A stretch of 64,000 nt of DNA from Actinomycetota bacterium (GTDB lineage Bacteria; Actinomycetota; Thermoleophilia; Gaiellales; Gaiellaceae), in assembly GCA_947445525.1 (NCBI GenBank), contig CANFDS010000001.1:1-64000 (forward strand). Reading direction: 5' to 3'. Positions within the stretch are counted from its first letter, which is position 1. Each line of letters begins with the position of its first letter. Below, in pieces: positions 45,643-53,889 of this stretch. Under the pieces are notes generated by a model. The model did no database searches and was not told where the DNA came from. It was given only the letters and a program-made list of their open reading frames with translations. The translations under genes and the position numbers were made by a program.

Positions 45643-46708
45643 TCACACCGGCAGCGTGAACGCGACCCGCGCGCCGCCTTCCGGGCGGTTCTCGGCCCAG
45701 ATGCGCCCGCCGTGCGCGCGCACGAGTCCCTGCGCGATCACGCTGGCCGAGCACGGCGCCGTCGGCGCTGCGGGCCGCTTCGCCGCGCCAGAAGCTGTCG
45801 AACATCCGCTCCTCGGCGCCGGGTGCAAGGCCTGCGCCGCTGTCGTCGACGGCAACGAGCACCTGCCCGCCCTCGCCGCGGACGACCACGGCGACCGCCC
45901 CGTCCGCCGGCGTGTGTCGCAGCGCATTGGTAAGCAGGTTGAAGAGGACGCGCTCGACCTTGTCGGGGGCGCAGCGCACCGACGGGGTGGCCGCAGCGAA
46001 ATCGGCTTCGAGTCAGATGCCCCGCGTGCGCGCCTCGGCCTCGAACCCGCGCAGGCAGGCGCCGGCGATGGCGGCGAGCGACGCCTGCTCGAGGTCGAGC
46101 GTGACGGCACCGGCATCGATGCGCGCCAGCTCGAACAGGTCGTCCACGATCGACGAGAGGAGACGCACCTGGCGGTGTAGCGCGTCGGTGTATTCGCCGG
46201 GGTCGGCGAGGCCGTCCTGCTCGGCCTCGAGCATCGCCTGCATCGAGGCGAGCGGGGTGCGCAGGTCGTGGCTCGCCCAGGCGACCAGCTCGCGCCGCGA
46301 GTCGAAGAGCCGCTCCAGCGAGCGTCCCATCTCGTTGAAGGCGGCACCCAGCTCGGCGAGCTCGGTCGGGCCGCGCTCGGGTGCCTGCGCTCGCAGCTCG
46401 CCGCGGGCGACCTCGCTGGCGGCGGCCCGCAGTCGGTCGAGCGGCCCGACGATCCAGCGGGCCAGCAGCAGCGCGCCGACGACCGCCGAGAGTCCTGCCG
46501 TCGCCGACACCGTCAGGATCTTGACGTCGTCCTACATGTGGAACATCACCCAGCCGGAGGCGAGCACCGCGCTCAGCGGCAGCACGACCGCGAGCAGCGC
46601 CAGGCCCGCGAGCTGCAGCCGCACCGTGGGCAGCAACCGCAGGCCGAAGGCGGCGACGACGCCCGCCGCGAGCGTGGCGAGCGCGGTGAAGATCGCGGTG
46701 GAGGTCAT
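45643..46708 (-). pseudogene. Sensor histidine kinase (TM-HAMP-HisKA-HATPase) disrupted by two in-frame stops and one frameshift
   Basis: ATG 46708; ...ASGWVMFHM*DDVKILTVSATAG... (TAG at 46532-46534), SHDLRTPLASMQAML, ARTRGI*LEADFAAATPSV (TGA at 46013-46015), NLLTNALRHTPADG, then frameshift near 45740-45746 before VIAQGLVRAHGGRIWAENRPEGGARVAFTLPV. Confidence 0.88.
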
Positions 46709-46736
46709 GGCGTCAGAGCCCGGCCGCGCGGCACCA

Positions 46737-47441
46737 TCACGGCGTGAACCGGTAGCCGACGCCCCTCACCGTCTCGAGGTGCACGGGAACGGCAGGGTCG
46801 GCCTCGATCTTCTCGCGCAGGCGGCGCACGTGAACGGTGACCGTGCCGCTGTCGACGGCGGCGGTATACCCCCACACACGTTCCATCAGCTGATCGCGCG
46901 AGAACACCTGGCGCGGGTTGGTGACGAGGAAGAGCAGCAGGTCGAACTCCTTCGCAGTGAGCTTCAGCTCGCTGCCGGCGCGGACGACGACGCGCGCCGC
47001 CGGGTCGATAGCGAGCCCCGCGACCGCGATCGGATCGAGCGGCACGTCTCGGCCGGACCCCGCGGCGCCGGCTGCCGACCGGCGCAGCACCGTCTTCACG
47101 CGCGCAGCCAGCTCCCGTGGCGAGAACGGCTTGGTCACGTAGTCGTCGGAGCCGAGCTCGAGCCCGACGATGCGATCGGTCTCCTCGCCGCGGGCGGTGA
47201 GCAGGATCACCGGCAGGTCGGAGCGGGCGCGGATCCAGCGGCACAGCGCGAGGCCGTCCATGCCCAGCATCATCACGTCGAGGACGACGAGGGCGGGGCG
47301 CGCGCTCTCGACCAACCCGCGCGCCGTGTCACCGTCACCGGCCTCGATCGTCTCGAAGCTCTCGCGGCGTAGGTAGCGCGCGACGACCTCGCGCACGATG
47401 GGCTCGTCGTCGACGAGGAGGACGGTGGGCATGACGGCCAT
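46737..47441 (-). CDS. OmpR/PhoB-family response regulator
   Basis: VLLVDDEP, VVLDVMMLGMDGL, VTKPFSPREL receiver; winged-helix LTAKEFDLLLFLVTNPRQVFSRDQLMERVWGY. Confidence 0.95.
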   Translation of the reverse strand: MAVMPTVLLVDDEPIVREVVARYLRRESFETIEAGDGDTARGLVESARPALVVLDVMMLGMDGLALCRWIRARSDLPVILLTARGEETDRIVGLELGSDDYVTKPFSPRELAARVKTVLRRSAAGAAGSGRDVPLDPIAVAGLAIDPAARVVVRAGSELKLTAKEFDLLLFLVTNPRQVFSRDQLMERVWGYTAAVDSGTVTVHVRRLREKIEADPAVPVHLETVRGVGYRFTP

Positions 47442-47489
47442 TGTGCAGCGCGCGGCGCGCCAGCAGGCGGCGCGGTACCCACCTGCGGC

Positions 47490-47770
47490 TTACGAGTGTC
47501 TTAAGAGTTCAGGCCGGAGCCTGTACAGACGCTGCAGCCGCAGCCTGAACGTCAGGTGCGGATGACGCTCGTCCGAGGTCAGCCCCGGCCGGCGGCCCGC
47601 ATCGACCTCCGCCCTGCGTACCCAGGTGCGCAGCGTCTCCGGCGTGCAACCGATCTTCCCGGCGACCGACACGATCGTCGCCCACTGCGACTCATGCTCG
47701 CGCTGCTGCTCCAACACCAACCGCACCGCCCGCTCCCGAACCTCCGGCGCGTACCTCCGTGAAGTGCTTG
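47490..47770 (-). mobile_element. Truncated IS3-family OrfA remnant
   Basis: RRYAPEVRERAVRLVLEQQREHESQWATIVSVAGKIGCTPETLRTWVRRAEVDAGRRPGLTSDER then unrelated sequence; no OrfB. Confidence 0.75.
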
Positions 47771-47861
47771 ATATGACCCCATCCTCTCAAGGATTAGCGC
47801 CTGCAACATCCCCGGAGCGGTTCAGGGCGACGTCAAGGCTGCGTTCAAGAGGTAGCGCAGC

Positions 47862-47891
47862 AACCGGGCGGCGGCTCGCCGCCGCCCGGTT
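47862..47891. terminator. Strong intrinsic-type hairpin
   Basis: 13-bp perfect stem AACCGGGCGGCGG-CTCG-CCGCCGCCCGGTT followed by T. Confidence 0.75.
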
Positions 47892-48241
47892 TGACGCCAC
47901 CTGTCGGCGGGTACTTCTCGACCATGAAGCGCATGGCCATCGACATCAGTTCCGGAGCTCCGCGGCTCGCCGAGCTCCGTTGGCAGCGGCAGCAGCTCTC
48001 GGAGCGGCGGCTGCAGCTCCGGCGCGACCAGGCGAACGTGTTCTCGCCCGAGCTCGCGGCAACGCTCGTCGGCCTCGGCAGCGAGCTCCGTGGCCTCGAG
48101 GACGAGGAGAGAGCCCTGCGCTCGCGGATCCGCTTCGGGCCGCGCGAGGCGATCCTCAAGCGCGCATATCTCGAGCAACGGCTGCTGCAGAGCTCGAGGG
48201 CCGCTCGTTTCCCGCGTTTCAGACGGGAGCGTGAAGGCGAT

Positions 48242-48476
48242 GCCGGCACCGGACACGACCCGGGTGCAGCTTCGGAGCGAGCTGCTGCGCGGGTCGAATC
48301 ACTTCATGCGCGAGCTCCTGGAGGGAAACGCGCACGGCGTCATGCCGTTCTTCTGCGAGTGCGACCACGCCGGCTGCTTCGCGCCCGCCTGGCTGACGGT
48401 CGCCGAGTACGACCACGCGAGAGTCCAGGGCACTTCGATCTTTGCGCGGGCCGACGCGCTGGCGCGGGCGCTGTAG
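48242..48476 (+). CDS. Small Cys-containing protein of unknown function
   Basis: MPAPDTTRVQLRSELLRGSNHFMRELLEGNAHGVMPFFCECDHAGCFAPAWLTVAEYDHARVQG...; in-frame within track ORF 48090-48476; exact start uncertain. Confidence 0.6.
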
Positions 48477-48507
48477 CCGCCGCAGCCGGCGAGCGAGCGC
48501 CTCGGCG

Positions 48508-48879
48508 CTACGCCTTGCCGAAGGCGTTGTCGATGACCACGAGCCAGCGCCCGTCCGGCTGGCGCCGGAACACGTCGCCGGAGCGGCCGACCATCTCCAC
48601 CGGGTCGCCGTTGGCGGCCGTGCCGCGCAGCTGCCAGCGAGCGTAGGCGATCGCGATATCGCCGGCCTCCACAATCACCGGCGGCTCGAGCTCGAAGTCC
48701 ATGTCGTCGAGCAGCAGGCTGCGCAACGCCTCACCGATGGCGACGGTGCCGGCAGCGACGCTGCCGTCCGGCAGCACGAGCCTGGCGTCCGGCTCGTACA
48801 GCTCGAGCAGCGCGGGCACGTCGCGGGCACGGAAGGCGCTGTTGAACTCCTCGAAGACCTCGTCGAACGTCGTTGCCAT
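48508..48879 (-). CDS. NTF2-like/SnoaL-type small protein
   Basis: MATTFDEVFEEFNSAFRARDVPALLELYEPDARLVLPDGSVAAGTVAIGEALRSLL... Confidence 0.85.
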   Translation of the reverse strand: MATTFDEVFEEFNSAFRARDVPALLELYEPDARLVLPDGSVAAGTVAIGEALRSLLLDDMDFELEPPVIVEAGDIAIAYARWQLRGTAANGDPVEMVGRSGDVFRRQPDGRWLVVIDNAFGKA

Positions 48880-49571
48880 CAGCTCTCTCCCTCTTCTGGT
48901 GGATTCCCTCCGGCGCGGGTCGCTGCCTTCTCCTTCTCGGCCTGCAGGGCAATGGCGTCGGCGCGGAGATGCGTGCGCATCAGCTCCTCGACCGTCGCCG
49001 CGTCGCCGGCCTCGAGCGCGGCAATGATCCCCGCGTGCTCCGGGATCGCCGCTTCCGGACGGCCGGGCAGGACGAGACGCATCCACTCGTGCGCCGCCCA
49101 GGCGCTGCGGATCATCGGCAGCAGGTGGTGCGTCCCTGCAGCGGCGAACAGCTGCATGTGGAAGTCGTGGTCGAGCCGGCGGATGTCGCGCTGGTCGGCC
49201 TTGCCGACCGTGCTCGCGATCTGGCCGTTGATGGCTTTGAGCGCCTCGATGTCCTCGGCGGTGACACACGCGGTGGCGAGGCGCGCCGCGTACGGCTCGA
49301 GCAGCATGCGGATCTCGGCGAGCTCCTGCTGGCCCTCGACGCCAGCGTGCGCAACGCGGACGCCGCGGTGCACCTCGTGGGCGACGAGGCCGCGCGCGCT
49401 CAGCTCGCGCAACGCCTCCCGCACCGGGGTGATGCTGACGCCGTAGCGCGCGGCGAACTCCTCCTGCCGCAGCAGCGTGCCGGGGGCGAGTCGGCCCGTG
49501 AGGATCTCCTGCTCCAACGCATCGAAGATCAGTTCCTTCTTGCTCGAATACTTGAGCGTCTCCACCTGCAA
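48879..49571 (-). CDS. GntR-family (FadR/FCD-type) transcriptional regulator
   Basis: wHTH LAPGTLLRQEEFAARYGVSITPVREALRELSARGLV plus all-helical FCD domain. Confidence 0.92.
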   Translation of the reverse strand: MQVETLKYSSKKELIFDALEQEILTGRLAPGTLLRQEEFAARYGVSITPVREALRELSARGLVAHEVHRGVRVAHAGVEGQQELAEIRMLLEPYAARLATACVTAEDIEALKAINGQIASTVGKADQRDIRRLDHDFHMQLFAAAGTHHLLPMIRSAWAAHEWMRLVLPGRPEAAIPEHAGIIAALEAGDAATVEELMRTHLRADAIALQAEKEKAATRAGGNPPEEGES

Positions 49572-49619
49572 ACTCCTTCCGGAGCGACTGCCGCTCCGTC
49601 TCTGCCCCCGAACCCGCGC

Positions 49620-50075
49620 CTAGTCGGCGCTCGCCATCGAGGGTACGTCAAAGCCCGCGTCGCGCATCCCGTCGATCGCATCGATCGAGAACTCGGCGAC
49701 GGTGACGTTGCCGATCTTGCCGTCGTCGTTCAACTCGAACCTGATGAAGCCGTCGTTGATGTAGCGCCGCCCGGTGCCGAGCGTGCCCTCGGTGTGCCAC
49801 TCACCGATCGCGGCGCGCTCCGAGATCAGGCGGACGTTGGCAAGCACGGTGTGCACGTCGGGCATCGTCTCGAGGATGCCGCTGAACACCGTCTCCTTGA
49901 GGTTGCGGACGGTGAGTCCGGAGGAGTCGATGTTCGCCGTGTGCGTGGCGTCGTCGGCGACGAGCTGGTGCCAGGTGTCCCAGTCGCGCGCGTTGCTCGT
50001 GTCGAAGTAGGCCATCGCCATCACGCCCGGGCCGAGGACCTGCGTCCAGCGGGCAACGTCGATCTCGAGCTTCAC
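49620..50075 (-). CDS. NTF2-like/SnoaL-type protein
   Basis: DTWHQLVADDATHTANIDSSGLTVRNLKETVFSGILETMPDVHTVLANVRLISE. Confidence 0.75.
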   Translation of the reverse strand: MKLEIDVARWTQVLGPGVMAMAYFDTSNARDWDTWHQLVADDATHTANIDSSGLTVRNLKETVFSGILETMPDVHTVLANVRLISERAAIGEWHTEGTLGTGRRYINDGFIRFELNDDGKIGNVTVAEFSIDAIDGMRDAGFDVPSMASAD

Positions 50076-50458
50076 GATGCCGCCGGTTCCGGCGCCTCGG
50101 GCGCGTCCGGGTCGAGCTGGAAGAGGCTGAAGTGGTTGCCCTCGGAGTCGGCGCAGTGGGCGATCCAGCCGATCTTGCGTAGGGGGTACTTCGCGTCGAA
50201 GACGCCGCCGCCGAGCTCGACGACCCGTGCCGTCGCCGCCTCGATGTCGGACACCTTGAAGTAGGGGACGAGGCTGCCGGTCGGGCGCCAGGTCGGGAAG
50301 AGACCGCCGTCGGGGCCGCCGGGCGTGTTGATGCGCCAGTACTCCATCGGGCCGCTCCAGCGGGAGAACGTCCAGCCGAAGAGGTCGCCCCAGAAGGCGC
50401 GGGCGCGCTCGGAGTCGACTGCGGGCACTTCGAAGTGCATCAGCTCGCCGTCGTGCAT
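50072..50458 (-). CDS. VOC-family (glyoxalase-like) protein
   Basis: MHFEVPAVDSERARAFWGDLFGWTF...IAHCADSEGNHFSLFQLDP. Confidence 0.9.
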   Translation of the reverse strand: MHDGELMHFEVPAVDSERARAFWGDLFGWTFSRWSGPMEYWRINTPGGPDGGLFPTWRPTGSLVPYFKVSDIEAATARVVELGGGVFDAKYPLRKIGWIAHCADSEGNHFSLFQLDPDAPEAPEPAAS

Positions 50459-50940
50459 CAGCTCTCCTCGGGGAGGAACGTGAAGCCGACCTTTGCCGCC
50501 GAGGCGGCGATCGCAGCCCAGTCGACCGCGGCGGGGTCGAGGACGGGCGGCGTGTCGCCGTGCTTCGGGATGCCGGTCTCGCGCACGAGCGACTCGGCGC
50601 CGCCGGGCGACGTGATCGCGAAGGTGCGGGTCGTGTCGCTGCTGTTGTTCGTGAACGAGTGGACGATCCCGCGCGGCACGAACACGACGTCGCCGGGGTG
50701 GAGGACGTGGTCGACGCCGTCGATCACACCGGACAGCGTGCCGACGACCTGCATCACCGTCTCGTCGTCCCGGGCGTGCACGTGCGGGCCGATGCCGCCG
50801 CCCGGCAGGTTCACGATCTCGATCAACGTGAAGGCGCCGCCGGTGCGATCCGCGCCGAGCTTGATGTCGATGAAGCCGTTGCCCATCCAGTACGCCTCGC
50901 GCTCGCCCTGCACGACCGAGATGTCTCCAGCCACCGCCAC
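50458..50940 (-). CDS. Cupin domain protein
   Basis: GGGIGPHVHARDDETVMQVVGTLSGVIDGVDHVLHPGDVVFVPRGIVHSFTN. Confidence 0.9.
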   Translation of the reverse strand: MAVAGDISVVQGEREAYWMGNGFIDIKLGADRTGGAFTLIEIVNLPGGGIGPHVHARDDETVMQVVGTLSGVIDGVDHVLHPGDVVFVPRGIVHSFTNNSSDTTRTFAITSPGGAESLVRETGIPKHGDTPPVLDPAAVDWAAIAASAAKVGFTFLPEES

Positions 50941-50943
50941 TCC

Positions 50944-50965
50944 CCTGCTCGAAGGTAGGAGCAGG
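50944..50965. promoter_or_regulatory. Inverted repeat in divergent promoter region (candidate operator)
   Basis: CCTGCTC-GAAGGTAG-GAGCAGG between divergent starts 50940(-) and 51026(+). Confidence 0.35.
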
Positions 50966-51025
50966 ATACGCAATTCTCCATGCGCGATGCACAATGCGCG
51001 TGACCCGTCAAACCAGGAGAGACGC

Positions 51026-51445
51026 ATGTCGCACGAGCAGCACCGCCTGATCGCCCGCCGCTACCTCACCGACGTGCTCAGCGTCGTCGACATTGACGCC
51101 GCCGACGAGCTGCTTGCCGACGACGTCGTCTGCATCCTCCCGGACGCCACACGCGTCGAGGGGGCAGCAGCGCTCAAGGCGATGCTACGCGAGGTCGGCG
51201 GAGCCTTCCCCCACCGCGACATCTCGATCGACTTCGAGGTCGCCGACGAGGGCGGCGCTGCCGTCGTCTACTCGCTGCGCATGAAGCACGTCGGCGACTA
51301 CAAGGGCCTGCCGGCGACCGGTCGCGAGATCGTCATCACCGGCGTCGACACGTTCCGCATCAGCGACGGGCGCGTCACCGAGATCCGCGTGTTCTACAAC
51401 CCCGAGCTCGTCGCGGCTCAGCTCGCCGGGGCGGGCGGGGCCTGA
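51026..51445 (+). CDS. SnoaL-like polyketide-cyclase/ester-cyclase-family protein
   Basis: IARRYLTDVLSVVDIDAADELLADDVVCILPDATRVEGAAALKAMLREV...VYSLRMKHVGDYKGLPATGREI. Confidence 0.88.
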   Translation: MSHEQHRLIARRYLTDVLSVVDIDAADELLADDVVCILPDATRVEGAAALKAMLREVGGAFPHRDISIDFEVADEGGAAVVYSLRMKHVGDYKGLPATGREIVITGVDTFRISDGRVTEIRVFYNPELVAAQLAGAGGA

Positions 51446-52440
51446 GCCGCCGCCGGGGCCGCCGGGGCGACAGCCGCCGCCGGCTGACGGAACGCGTCGA
51501 TGATGCGCCGCACCTGCTCGCGCGAGACGGCGGGCGGCAGGCCGAGCGGCGGCATCAGGCACGGCCAGTCGACGATGCCCTCGTAGCGACGCAGCTTGTC
51601 GCGCACCTGCTGCGGCGTGCCGGCGATGCACATCGCCTCGACCGCCCGGTCGCTGACAGCGCCGTGCAGTTCGTCGGCGAAGCCGTGGTCGGCGAGGATG
51701 TCGCGGAAGCGCGGGAAGTGGAACGCCAGGCCGGGGCGCAGCAGGTCGTAGGCCTCGGCCTCCGACCCGGCGACCGCGCAGAACACGATGTGCCCGACGT
51801 CGAAGGACGAGCGCGACCGGCCAGCCCGCGCCAGCCCGCGCTCGACGGTCGGCAGCCCGACCTCGCGCAGCCACTCGGCGGAGTGGAGGAACGCGAAGAT
51901 CGCCCCGTCCGCGACCTCCCCGGCGAGCTCGATCATGCGCGGGCGGTTGCCCGCGAGGTACAGCGGGATGGGGCCGTGGGCTGGCTCCGTCGGCCGCTCG
52001 TAGTCGCGGAAGCTGTAAAACGGCCCTTCGTGGGCTGCCGGCCGGCCGGGGCCCGACGTCCAGGCGGCACGCACTGCCGCCACGAAGTCGCGCATCCGCT
52101 CGACAGGGTGGCTGCCGTCGAGGCCGTGCCAGTCCTGCGACCACGACGGTGGGATCGCACCGAGGCCGAAGCGGTACCGCCCCGGCGCCAGCTCGGCCAG
52201 GGTGGAGGCGCCGAGCGCGGTCGTCACCGGCGACCGCGTCCAGTTGGCGATCGCCGTCACCAGCTCGACGCGCCGGGTCTGCACGGCGAGCGCGCCGGCC
52301 AGCGCGAAGTTCTCGGCGTAGCCGTCGCCGACCGCGACCAGCCCGAAGCCGGCGGCCTCCGCCGCGCAGGCGAACTCGACGACCTCCGCCAGGCCGACGC
52401 CGGGATGCTCGATGTAGATCCCGAGCGAGCGGAAGCTCAG
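51418..52440 (-). CDS. LLM-class flavin/F420-dependent oxidoreductase
   Basis: SFRSLGIYIEHPG...LVTAIANWTRSPVTTALGASTLAELAPGRYRFGLGAIPPSW; no ATG/GTG/TTG at the expected position, start uncertain. Confidence 0.85.
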   Translation of the reverse strand: MSFRSLGIYIEHPGVGLAEVVEFACAAEAAGFGLVAVGDGYAENFALAGALAVQTRRVELVTAIANWTRSPVTTALGASTLAELAPGRYRFGLGAIPPSWSQDWHGLDGSHPVERMRDFVAAVRAAWTSGPGRPAAHEGPFYSFRDYERPTEPAHGPIPLYLAGNRPRMIELAGEVADGAIFAFLHSAEWLREVGLPTVERGLARAGRSRSSFDVGHIVFCAVAGSEAEAYDLLRPGLAFHFPRFRDILADHGFADELHGAVSDRAVEAMCIAGTPQQVRDKLRRYEGIVDWPCLMPPLGLPPAVSREQVRRIIDAFRQPAAAVAPAAPAAAQAPPAPAS

Positions 52441-52757
52441 AGCGTGATCTCCCCCAGCGTCGCCCCGTCGACGACGATGTAGTGATGGACGACGGCCTCG
52501 CCGGCGAGGCACTCGCCGATGAGCGCGCCGACCTTCTGACCGAACTCCGACTCGCCGAGCGCGGTGTGATCCTCGATCCGATCCCAGGTGAGGTGGAGGA
52601 CGAAGCGGTTGGGGTCCTCCGCCGCCCGGATCAGGCGGAACGAGTGGAAGCCCTTCGTCGTGCCGAGCGCCAGGTACGCGGCGGCGTCGCGGCCGAGCTG
52701 CTCGATGTCGGCCGCGCGCTCGGGCTTGACCGGGAGGATCGCGATCTCGAGGAACAT
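52437..52757 (-). CDS. Antibiotic biosynthesis monooxygenase (ABM)-like small protein
   Basis: MFLEIAILPVKPERAADIEQLGRDAAAYLALGTTKGFHSFRLIRAAEDPNRFVLHLTWDRIEDHTA. Confidence 0.8.
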   Translation of the reverse strand: MFLEIAILPVKPERAADIEQLGRDAAAYLALGTTKGFHSFRLIRAAEDPNRFVLHLTWDRIEDHTALGESEFGQKVGALIGECLAGEAVVHHYIVVDGATLGEITL

Positions 52758-52767
52758 GCGTGCTCTC

Positions 52768-53697
52768 CTATCTCCAGTGGGAGACGACCGTGTCGGCGAA
52801 GAGCCGGACGTCGTCGTAGGTGCCGGGAACCAGCGAGTTGACGAAGTGGTCGACGCCGACCGCCTCGAGCGCGCTGATGCGCTCGACGATCTCGGTCGGC
52901 TCGCCCGCCAGGAACGCTGCGTCAGCGACCTCGGGCGGGAGGCCGAAGTACTGCGCGATCGCGCGGGCCCGCTCCTTGGCCCGGGCGCCGTCGTGCCCGA
53001 CGACGGTGACGAAGGCCATGTTCGTCTCGATCTCGGCCGGGTCGCGGCCGATCTCGCGGCAGAGATCGGTGAGCACGCCGTGCTTCTGCACGAAGTCCTC
53101 GGGCCCGGCGCCACCGGAGAGGTTCCACTGGTCGGCATAGCGCGCGACGAGCGGCAGCGTCAGCTTCTCGCCGCGGCCGCCGAGCAGCAGCGGCGGGCCG
53201 CCAAGCTGCACCGGCGGCGGCGAGAACGGCGCCTCCTTGATCGTGTAGTGGGCGCCGTCGAACGAGAAGCGCTCCTGCGTGAAGAGGCCCTTCAGCACCT
53301 GGCACGACTCGGCCAGCATCGCGGCGCGCTCGCGCTGCGAGTGCATCGGGATGCCGTACGAGACGTGCTCGATCTCGTGGTAGCCGGCGCCGAGGCCGAC
53401 GATCAGGCGGCCGTCGCTCATGTGGTCGATCGTCGCGGCCATCTTCGCGAGCAAGCCGGGGTGGCGGAACGTGTTGCAGGTGACCATGCAGCCGATCGTG
53501 AGCCGCTTCGTCGCCACGGCGAGCCCGGCCAGCAGCGACCACGCCTCGAAGATCGACCCGTCGGGCGCGATCATCAGCGGCACGATGTGGTCGAAGTTCC
53601 AGGCCGAGTCGAGCCCGGCGTCGTCCGCCGTGCACCACGCGTCGCGGATCTGCTCCCACGTCACGTCCTGCGGGGCTGTCTGAATGCCGAACTTCAT
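52768..53697 (-). CDS. LLM-class F420-dependent oxidoreductase
   Basis: MKFGIQTAPQDVTWEQIRDAW...KMAATIDHMSDGRLIVGLGAGYHEIEH. Confidence 0.93.
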   Translation of the reverse strand: MKFGIQTAPQDVTWEQIRDAWCTADDAGLDSAWNFDHIVPLMIAPDGSIFEAWSLLAGLAVATKRLTIGCMVTCNTFRHPGLLAKMAATIDHMSDGRLIVGLGAGYHEIEHVSYGIPMHSQRERAAMLAESCQVLKGLFTQERFSFDGAHYTIKEAPFSPPPVQLGGPPLLLGGRGEKLTLPLVARYADQWNLSGGAGPEDFVQKHGVLTDLCREIGRDPAEIETNMAFVTVVGHDGARAKERARAIAQYFGLPPEVADAAFLAGEPTEIVERISALEAVGVDHFVNSLVPGTYDDVRLFADTVVSHWR

Positions 53698-53889
53698 CGG
53701 TGACCTCCGGGGCCGACCGTCCAGGCGGAGGATCCGCCGGGCGTTGTGCGCGATGCCGTACGCACGATCCTACGAGGCCGGGCGTGCGCGAGTCAACGCG
53801 GCCCCGGCACGCCCGCCCGGGCAGCGCTGCTCGCCCTGCGGCACGCCCGCCCGCCGGGCCGCCGCGCCCCCGCGCCCCCGCGCCCCGCC

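Noticed and set aside
45643-46708. Stop-codon recoding (Sec/Pyl) explaining TAG and TGA in the kinase
   Set aside because: Two different stops at non-catalytic sites plus a frameshift fit pseudogenization or sequence error far better; no recoding machinery seen.
47924-48250. Plus-strand ORF MKRMAIDISSGAPRLAELRWQRQQLSERRLQLRR... as a firm CDS
   Set aside because: Plausible coiled-coil N-terminal part but the frame runs on into the overlapping small Cys protein and composition is ambiguous; not called.
53864-53886. GCGCCCCC short tandem repeat (about 3 copies)
   Set aside because: Low-complexity GC-rich intergenic sequence; too few copies for a functional repeat call.
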